This document shows, in pieces, positions 58,853 through 64,000 of a DNA stretch of 64,000 bases (its first letter is position 1; each line of letters begins with the position of its first letter). The position numbers were made by a program, and so were the translations under genes. Source of the stretch: Alphaproteobacteria bacterium (GTDB lineage Bacteria; Myxococcota_A; UBA796; GCA-2862545); NCBI GenBank assembly GCA_020632875.1, contig JACKET010000015.1:62001-126000 (forward strand), given 5' to 3'. The notes under the pieces are model-generated. The model did not search any database, was not told the origin of the DNA, and saw nothing but the letters and a program-made list of their open reading frames with translations.

Positions 58853-60231
58853 GCGGGGCCTTCGACGAGGTCGGCGATGCGGGCGAACGCCCGGCCGAAC
58901 CACGCGAGACCGGCGTCGAGCTCGGCGGCGCGCTCACGGAGGAGGGGCGCCCCGAGCGCGATGCGCAGGCACCAGCGATCGGCCGAGCCGCCGAGCGCCA
59001 CGGGCTGCCCGAGGTGCCATCCCGCGCGGTCGAGCCGGGTGTGGAGTGCGGTGGCCTCGGCCTTCGTGCGCACCGGCACGTGGAACGCGCGGATGGTGCG
59101 GCCGAGCGCGAACCCCGACAGCCACGCAGAGCGCGGCGTGGGCGCCTCGACCCACGAGAGCGGCGCGCGCTCGGTGGCGCGCTCCATGGCCGCCAGCACC
59201 TCTTCGCGGCGCTCCCAGCCGTGCGCGAGGGTGTGCTCGATCTCGCCGAGCGCGGCGGCCCAGCGCAGCCCGAGGCCCGGGTTCACGGGCGCGAGGCCCG
59301 CGCGCGCGCCGACCCATGCCGGCGGGAGATCCGCGGCCGACGACCACCAGTGCAGGCCCTCGGGCAGGGCCCCCGGATCGCCGGCCAGGGCCGGCGGAAG
59401 CACCAGGGCCCCGGCGAACGGCGGGCCGCCCCAGAACTTCGAGCCCGTGAAGAGCACGACGGCACCCCGACCCGCGATGGGCCCGAGCTCGTGGGGCTCG
59501 ACGCGCCCCTGCGCCGCGTCGATCAACACCGTGACGCCCGGCATCCGCAGCGCCTCTTCGACGAGCGCGGCGTTCGGGCCCGACAGGCCGGTCTTGCTGT
59601 GGGTCACGACGTTCAGCACGACGTGCGCGCCCCGCGCCCGCCCGTTGCGGATGGCAGCCCGCGTGTCTCGCTCGACGGCCGCCGCGTCGCGCACCGCGCC
59701 GCTCGCCTCGCGCAGCGGCACCGGCGCGACCGTGCAGCGCCCGCTGATCCCCGGCAGCACCTCGCGCGGCGGGCCGTGCGGCGCGACCTTCGAGAACGCC
59801 CGGCCGGCCGCCGCATCCGGCGTGCCGCCGCCCACCTCGCGCGACCCGACGAGCACGTGGTGCACGTCGCCATGGCGGAGGCACAGGGCCGAAACGAGGT
59901 ACATCGCGTCGGTGCCCGACGGTGTCAGCGCGATTGCACAGCCCTCGGGCACGGCCAGCAGCTCGGCGAGCCGCTCGCGCGCCGCGGCGCAAACGGCCTC
60001 GGGCGCGTCGTGCAGCGCGAGACGCGCGGCCTCGAAGCCGATGACGCTCGGCGTCGACGCCGTGCACGATCCCAGCGGCACGACCTTTCGCGGGCTCGGC
60101 CCCACGAGGTAGCTCGACAGGCCCGACCGCGGATCGAGCACCTGGCGGTGGTCTCCACCGGAGACGAGGCGCTGCGCGAGCTCCGCCCGCGCCGACTCCA
60201 GCGCTGTTGCTGTCACTTCCAGGGACCCCAC
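58849..60231 (-). CDS. Fold-type I PLP enzyme (class V aminotransferase/desulfurase-like)
   Basis: The 460-residue protein contains TPSGTDAMYLVSALCLRHGD, VVLNVVTHSKTGLSGPN, VLIDAAQGRVEPHELG (Asp-x-Ala-x-x PLP-pyridine site) and VVLFTGSKFWGGPPFAG with Lys265 as the PLP lysine. It may transaminate, desulfurate or eliminate; the lack of the loop Cys of IscS-type enzymes argues against a housekeeping desulfurase. GTG 60231 is chosen; it follows a GACAAT -10-like box by 9 bases, so the transcript may be leaderless, and the start is less certain than the gene. Confidence 0.88.
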   Translation of the reverse strand: MGSLEVTATALESARAELAQRLVSGGDHRQVLDPRSGLSSYLVGPSPRKVVPLGSCTASTPSVIGFEAARLALHDAPEAVCAAARERLAELLAVPEGCAIALTPSGTDAMYLVSALCLRHGDVHHVLVGSREVGGGTPDAAAGRAFSKVAPHGPPREVLPGISGRCTVAPVPLREASGAVRDAAAVERDTRAAIRNGRARGAHVVLNVVTHSKTGLSGPNAALVEEALRMPGVTVLIDAAQGRVEPHELGPIAGRGAVVLFTGSKFWGGPPFAGALVLPPALAGDPGALPEGLHWWSSAADLPPAWVGARAGLAPVNPGLGLRWAAALGEIEHTLAHGWERREEVLAAMERATERAPLSWVEAPTPRSAWLSGFALGRTIRAFHVPVRTKAEATALHTRLDRAGWHLGQPVALGGSADRWCLRIALGAPLLRERAAELDAGLAWFGRAFARIADLVEGPA

Positions 60232-60239
60232 CGTACGAC

Positions 60240-60260
60240 GATTGTCCCTCAGGGCCGAGG
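60240..60260 (-). promoter_or_regulatory. Conserved 21-base motif upstream of the PLP-enzyme operon
   Basis: On the minus strand CCTCGG-n2-CTGAGGGACAATC lies 9 bases before GTG 60231. The same motif, differing at two positions, lies at 62707-62727 before the neighbouring membrane-protein operon. GACAAT can serve as a -10 box. It overlaps the 3' untranslated part of the upstream membrane-protein gene (stop at 60278). Confidence 0.6.
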
Positions 60261-60277
60261 GCACCCGCAATCCGTCC

Positions 60278-61060
60278 TCACGAAGCGGAACGCATCCGGG
60301 CCTCCGCCGTCCACCAACCCGCGAACGCGAATGCGATGAGGGGCGTCATCGCATCGGTGAATCGGGGGCCCGCCGTGAGCAGGATGCCGAGGAACACGAC
60401 GACCGAGAGCCCGTAGCCGACGCGCATCGGGAGGAGCCAGACCAGCGACAGGACCGCCTCGGTGAGGATGCTGAACGGCCCGTACACACGGACCAGATCG
60501 TGGTGCATGCCCGCGGGGAGGTTCTCCTCGAGCCAGGTGTGGACGCCCCCGCCGTACGACCAGTGCATCTGCCAGTACAGCTCGCCCGTCCAGAAGCCCG
60601 GCGTGAGCTTGCCGAGCGCCGGGTACGCGAAGATCCCCCCGATCACGAGCAGCCCGAAGAAGGGCGCGCGCTCCGGACACCGGTGCACGTGGGCCGCCCA
60701 GACCGCCCACACGCCCAGCCAGAACCACAGGATGCCGCCTGCCCAGCCCATCCCGGCCTGATGCACGAGGCTCGTCGCGCCGCCGAGCAGCAGCGCCCAC
60801 GCGAACACGCGAAGCGTCGTCACCGTCGGGCGGATCGCGGCGACCAGGGCCGACAGGAGCACGCTGCCGAGCGCCCCCGCGAAGGTCACGGGCGTCTGGA
60901 GCACGGCGGGCAGCCACGGGTCGTGGACCGGATGTTGGAAGCACACGACGATGCGCGGCAGGATGATCTGCGTCGACAGCCCGATCGACAGGGCCATGCC
61001 GACCGCGAGAACCCAGAGGCCCTGCAGCACGGCCGGGAGCGCGAGGATCCGCTCCTTCAC
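60278..61060 (-). CDS. Polytopic membrane protein, HTTM/carboxylase-like
   Basis: The 260-residue protein has about seven hydrophobic helices (LQGLWVLAVGMALSIGLSTQ to SLVWLLPMRVGYGLSVVVFL). FAYPALGKLTPGFWTGELYW recalls the HTTM/vitamin-K carboxylase-like pattern of a Lys-Leu-Pro and Gly-rich turn before a helix. His residues (HWSYGGGVH, MHHDLV) face one side. Starting GTG 61060 overlaps the upstream stop as GTGA. It may be an integral-membrane oxidising or transport component; no activity can be assigned. Confidence 0.78.
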   Translation of the reverse strand: MKERILALPAVLQGLWVLAVGMALSIGLSTQIILPRIVVCFQHPVHDPWLPAVLQTPVTFAGALGSVLLSALVAAIRPTVTTLRVFAWALLLGGATSLVHQAGMGWAGGILWFWLGVWAVWAAHVHRCPERAPFFGLLVIGGIFAYPALGKLTPGFWTGELYWQMHWSYGGGVHTWLEENLPAGMHHDLVRVYGPFSILTEAVLSLVWLLPMRVGYGLSVVVFLGILLTAGPRFTDAMTPLIAFAFAGWWTAEARMRSAS

Positions 61061-61524
61061 GGCGCGTCCCCGGGCTCGATCCACACCACGCCGTCACGGC
61101 GGGAGAGGCGCCACGTCGAGTGCGTGGCGTGGCCCCGCATGACGGAGTCGATCGCGACCTCGGCCGGCAGCCCGCAGCTGGCCTGCATCCACCGCGTCAG
61201 GGGGGCGGTGAGCACCGACACCGGCACGTGCTGGCGGAACCCCGTGGCGGACTGCGCGCACACGTCGATCACGTCGGCCGACAGGGCTTCGTCGCTGGTG
61301 CGGGTGTAGCGGTGCTCGCCCGTGTACATGAACGGGATGGGCTGCGTGACGGCGAACACGAAGAACCCGTGCTTCATGTGCCCGCGCTCGAGCCAGGCCG
61401 CCGGGAAGGCCGTCGCGCCGAGGGTCCCGACGAGCAGGCCCGCCATCGCGAGCCCGAAGAGAGCCGTGGGGAGGTCGACGCCCTCGCGCCACGACTGCAG
61501 CGCGTCGCGCAGCGGCCAGGACAT
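61057..61524 (-). CDS. Single-pass exported/membrane protein of unknown function
   Basis: The 155-residue protein has one N-terminal helix (TALFGLAMAGLLVGTLGATA) and an outer domain with WLERGHMKHGFFVFAVTQPI, EHRYTRTSDEAL, and a Cys pair (DVCAQSATG, QASCGLPAE). It is not recognised. It sits 6 bases after the multi-His membrane protein and overlaps the next gene by four bases, so the three are one unit. Confidence 0.75.
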   Translation of the reverse strand: MSWPLRDALQSWREGVDLPTALFGLAMAGLLVGTLGATAFPAAWLERGHMKHGFFVFAVTQPIPFMYTGEHRYTRTSDEALSADVIDVCAQSATGFRQHVPVSVLTAPLTRWMQASCGLPAEVAIDSVMRGHATHSTWRLSRRDGVVWIEPGDAP

Positions 61525-61530
61525 CGCGGC

Positions 61531-62691
61531 CTACCTGAGCAGGGGGCCCACGTTCTGGCGAACGAACGGGTCTTTGAAGCGGAACAGGGCGCGGTCGCAG
61601 TAGTAGTGCACCATCTGCTCGCCGAGCGCGTAGCCGAGCACGATCCCGGCGGCGAGCGGCAGGTGCCCCACCACGTCGAGGTACGCCTCGGCGGTCATCG
61701 GGTAGTTGGGCGCCAGGAACCAGTGGATGCACGAGGCAGCGAAGCAGAGCCCGCCGAACCCGGCGACGTAGATGCCGAGCGCGCGACCGGGATTCTCCTG
61801 CTTCATCGCGTGGTTGCGGTTGAGCCGCCACGCCAGGCTGATCGCCACCATCCAGTGGCTGAACAGGTACACGAACGCGTACACGAGCCCGTACCCGTTC
61901 GGCACGTAGAACAGCGTGAGCGGGTGGAACGCGATGATCGCGAGGTAGTAGAGCTTCGGGATGCTGCGGTTCGGCTTGAGCCCCTCGAACACGAGGATGC
62001 CGAGCGACGCCGCGATGGCCACCGCGATCGCCCCGAGGGCCGCCGTGTGCGCGGTCTCGCGCGAGATCGGGGCCGCCGACAGGATCAGCTGCGACCACGG
62101 CAGCTCGTACAGCGCGTACAGGTACACGATCGGCTGCACCACGAGCGTCATGAGCCGCGTGTAGTACAGGTCGGCGCGGCGGTCGTTCTCGGTGAACTGC
62201 GCCATGCGGGCCCGGTAGAGCGACAGCACCCCGAAGTCCTGCTGCGCGAAGTGCCAGAAGTGACCGAGGAAGAACGCGAGCAGCAGCAGCGCGAAGCCCC
62301 AGTTCTCGAGCGTGAAGCGCGACGAGCTCATCGTGGGGCCGATGCCGACGTAGATCCCGAGCGCCATGCTCGCTGCGAAGATGGCCGCGGGCACGCCGAG
62401 GAACCGGCCGGGCCGCTCGCGGCGCGCCTCGGCGAAGATCGGCGAGAACACGACGGTGTACGTGGTGGCGAACGAGTGCACGGTCGCCCAGACGATCTGC
62501 CCGGCGACGAGCACCCCGAAGGCGGCCACGCCGAGCTCGAACGGCCCGACGACCGCGTAGATCAGCCAGAGCCACAGCCCGGCGAGGATCCAGAACGCGT
62601 CCCACCCCGGAGAGACGATCCAGGGGGACCGCTCGGCGGGCGGTGCGCCAGCGGGTGCGGCGACCTGCGAGCCCTGCTCGGTCCTGACCAC
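61531..62691 (-). CDS. Multi-histidine polytopic membrane protein
   Basis: The 386-residue protein has about ten hydrophobic helices. His-rich motifs at helix ends, ATVHSFATTY, LGHFWHFAQQDFG, AFHPLTLFY, FSHWMVAIS and GEQMVHYYCDR, suggest a metal-centred membrane oxygenase or hydroxylase, though no named family is certain. It starts at GTG 62691 with GGGAGG 4 bases upstream; GTG 62703 is an alternative that would give a leaderless message 4 bases after a GACAAT box. It is first of a three-gene unit and carries the same upstream motif as the PLP operon. Confidence 0.8.
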   Translation of the reverse strand: MVRTEQGSQVAAPAGAPPAERSPWIVSPGWDAFWILAGLWLWLIYAVVGPFELGVAAFGVLVAGQIVWATVHSFATTYTVVFSPIFAEARRERPGRFLGVPAAIFAASMALGIYVGIGPTMSSSRFTLENWGFALLLLAFFLGHFWHFAQQDFGVLSLYRARMAQFTENDRRADLYYTRLMTLVVQPIVYLYALYELPWSQLILSAAPISRETAHTAALGAIAVAIAASLGILVFEGLKPNRSIPKLYYLAIIAFHPLTLFYVPNGYGLVYAFVYLFSHWMVAISLAWRLNRNHAMKQENPGRALGIYVAGFGGLCFAASCIHWFLAPNYPMTAEAYLDVVGHLPLAAGIVLGYALGEQMVHYYCDRALFRFKDPFVRQNVGPLLR

Positions 62692-62706
62692 GCTGCCTCC
62701 CACCCG

Positions 62707-62727
62707 GATTGTCCCTCAGCACCGAGG
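62707..62727 (-). promoter_or_regulatory. Conserved 21-base motif upstream of the membrane-protein operon
   Basis: On the minus strand CCTCGG-TG-CTGAGGGACAATC precedes the multi-His membrane gene. It agrees with 60240-60260 at 19 of 21 positions, although the flanking sequences differ. This is the strongest sequence link between the two transcription units and may be a shared promoter or regulator site. Confidence 0.6.
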
Positions 62728-62770
62728 CCCGGACAATGACGGGCCCATCGCAGCGGGCGCGCCCGCCCCG

Positions 62771-64000
62771 TCAGTCCCACCAGAAGAACCAGACACCCCC
62801 GCGAAGCCCGTTGGCGAGCTCGGCGGCCGTGCCGGTGCCCTGCCACACGATGTCCGGCGCGTAGAGGTATTGCTCCCAGGCGACCGTGCGGAGCGCGTCG
62901 GCGTCGAGCACCTGCTCGGTGCGCATCTCGATGACGTCCCCGCCGAGGTACACCGGAACGGCGCCGTGGGCCGCGCGCCAGCGATCGAACAGGGCCGCGT
63001 GCACGGGGGCCTCAGGACAGGCGTTCCACCCGCCGACCCCGAACAGCACAGGGATGTCGGACGGGTCGGCGCGGATCAGCACGAGCGTGACGAGCTTCCC
63101 GCCATCCTCGAACGCGAAGCGGGAGGCCGGCGCGGCACCCGTGGGCTTCCACGCGGCGAGGTCGGCGCGCTCCGCCTCGAACGGGTGGGACGGGCAGTCG
63201 CCCTCCTCCACGCACCGCGCACCCATGGCGAAGAGCTCGGCCTCGGCCGCGGCGAGGTATGCGTCGGCGTCGGCGCGTGAGGAGCGGTCGGCGGCGCGCT
63301 GGTCGATTCCCGCGACCTCGTCGGGCCGGATGGGGACGGCGACCACCAGGGGGACGAGCCCGGACGCCTCGCGGCGCGCGGAGGCGGCGCGCCAGGCGGC
63401 GAGCGCGGCGTCGGGGGCGAGCAGGCCGGACTGGAGGATCTCGACGTTCTCGGTCGGCACGCGGGCGAACGGGAGGGCGGCGAGGGTCGGGTCGTCGGCG
63501 AACGCCTCGACGGGCGCGGGCGCGACGCCCTGCGTGGCCGAGGGCCAGGGCTCGCCCTCGCGCCAGAGGTCGCCTCCGTCGAGGTAGTAGCGGTACCCGG
63601 GCTCTTCGAGCACAGCGGGCTCGGCGAGCACCACGAGGTCTTCGCCCTTCGCGTCGTAGCCCATGACCCGGCCGCCCACCCAGTAGGCCGCACCGTTCGA
63701 GACGAAAGCGAGGTCGGCGACCAACTCCGGTCCGCCGGGGATCGGCGCGATCTCGAGCGTGCCGGGCTCCCACGTCGACAGGCGGTCGTGCTGCACGATC
63801 AGCCGATCGCCCGCGTCCGTCAGGCTCGTCAGCACGATGCGGTGCATGACCTGCGCCGGCACGGGGGAATCCGGAGCCGCGCAGATCGACTGGGAAGCGT
63901 CCATCGACTCCAGCACGAACCCGGGGGCCAGCGCGTCCATCGATACGGGCCCGTCGACCTCCGCGGTCATGCGGATCTCGACCGTGCCGTCCGGACAGTC
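62771..64000 (-). CDS. DUF4253 protein, N-terminus beyond the right edge
   Basis: At least 409 residues are visible; the frame is open through 64000, with no reliable start before the window ends. The C-terminal 165 residues match DUF4253: LVPLVVAVPIRPDEVAGIDQ, FGVGGWNACPEAPVHAALFD, GAVPVYLGGDVIEMR, and EQYLYAPDIVWQGTGT with a final WFFWWD. The N-terminal half (ILQSGLLAPDAALAAWRAAS region and before) looks like a separate beta-rich domain. The function of DUF4253 is unknown; it often occurs near SMI1/immunity-type proteins. Confidence 0.85.
   Translation of the reverse strand, partial: DCPDGTVEIRMTAEVDGPVSMDALAPGFVLESMDASQSICAAPDSPVPAQVMHRIVLTSLTDAGDRLIVQHDRLSTWEPGTLEIAPIPGGPELVADLAFVSNGAAYWVGGRVMGYDAKGEDLVVLAEPAVLEEPGYRYYLDGGDLWREGEPWPSATQGVAPAPVEAFADDPTLAALPFARVPTENVEILQSGLLAPDAALAAWRAASARREASGLVPLVVAVPIRPDEVAGIDQRAADRSSRADADAYLAAAEAELFAMGARCVEEGDCPSHPFEAERADLAAWKPTGAAPASRFAFEDGGKLVTLVLIRADPSDIPVLFGVGGWNACPEAPVHAALFDRWRAAHGAVPVYLGGDVIEMRTEQVLDADALRTVAWEQYLYAPDIVWQGTGTAAELANGLRGGVWFFWWD

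Overview
The window is about 70% GC with tightly packed genes, many GTG and TTG starts and many 4-base stop/start overlaps. Several features point to a Myxococcota-type (deltaproteobacterial) predator or saprophyte. These are the numerous exported proteins with lipoboxes, two proteins ending in a Cys-rich motif, hydrophobic stretch and Arg run (MYXO-CTERM-like), long Asp/Ser/Ala/Thr low-complexity stalks, a protein kinase with a zinc ribbon, and an alpha-2-macroglobulin with a lectin-like neighbour. No rRNA, tRNA, CRISPR array, transposase or phage gene was recognised.

Layout. 1-6235 (minus): an exported protein, a secreted metzincin-like protease, a stand-alone GyrB/ParE-like protein, a 52-residue membrane protein and a large uncharacterised protein cut by the window edge. 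6604-9266: GNAT acetyltransferase, ThpR, a PPP phosphatase and an alpha/beta hydrolase. 9359-11778: a lipoprotein, a Tat-exported sulfite-oxidase-like molybdoenzyme and a membrane protein. 12871-17594: a stalked lipoprotein with three PPC-like domains, a lipoprotein, a GST carrying a palindromic insert, a thioredoxin-fold lipoprotein, an ECF sigma/anti-sigma pair and a YkgJ-type Cys cluster protein. 17615-20866: a three-gene membrane/lipid-type operon with an Lgt-like protein and a radical SAM enzyme of the MJ0619/tetraether-synthase type. 20867-21729: VOC and Nudix proteins.

22532-32692: alpha-2-macroglobulin, L-type lectin-like protein, GH114-like lipoprotein, S41 protease, outer-membrane-barrel candidate and a TrmB-type regulator. 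32696-41494: a large stalked surface protein, a phospholipase-D-like lipoprotein with a C-terminal starch-binding-like domain, a sterol-desaturase-type hydroxylase, a serine hydrolase, a lipoprotein, a TIGR02996-type protein and a YyaL-type thioredoxin-domain protein. 41509-46523: a translationally coupled P-loop NTPase/M20 peptidase/flavin reductase operon, a DUF2314-ankyrin protein, PhnA and a duplicated-domain protein. 48078-54887: an exported vWA protein, a HigA-like/nucleotidyltransferase pair with a palindromic operator, an LprI-like lipoprotein, a Mla-type lipid transporter and a Ser/Thr kinase. 55885-62703: two adjacent transcription units (PLP enzyme, decarboxylase, ATP-grasp and an unknown protein; three membrane-associated proteins) that share a 21-base upstream motif. 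62771-64000: a DUF4253 protein cut by the right edge.

The long intergenic gaps are filled by dispersed repeats rather than genes. Family R1 has conserved hairpins with compensatory changes between copies plus 46-bp tandem units. Family R2 carries a repeated ACGCAGATGACGCAGAA core. There is also a palindromic element present both between genes and inside the GST gene, a 57-bp imperfect inverted repeat, and a 134-bp element with 20-bp terminal inverted repeats. The strongest leads are R1, the GST insertion, the Lgt-like/radical SAM operon and the co-regulated 55.9-62.7 kb cluster.
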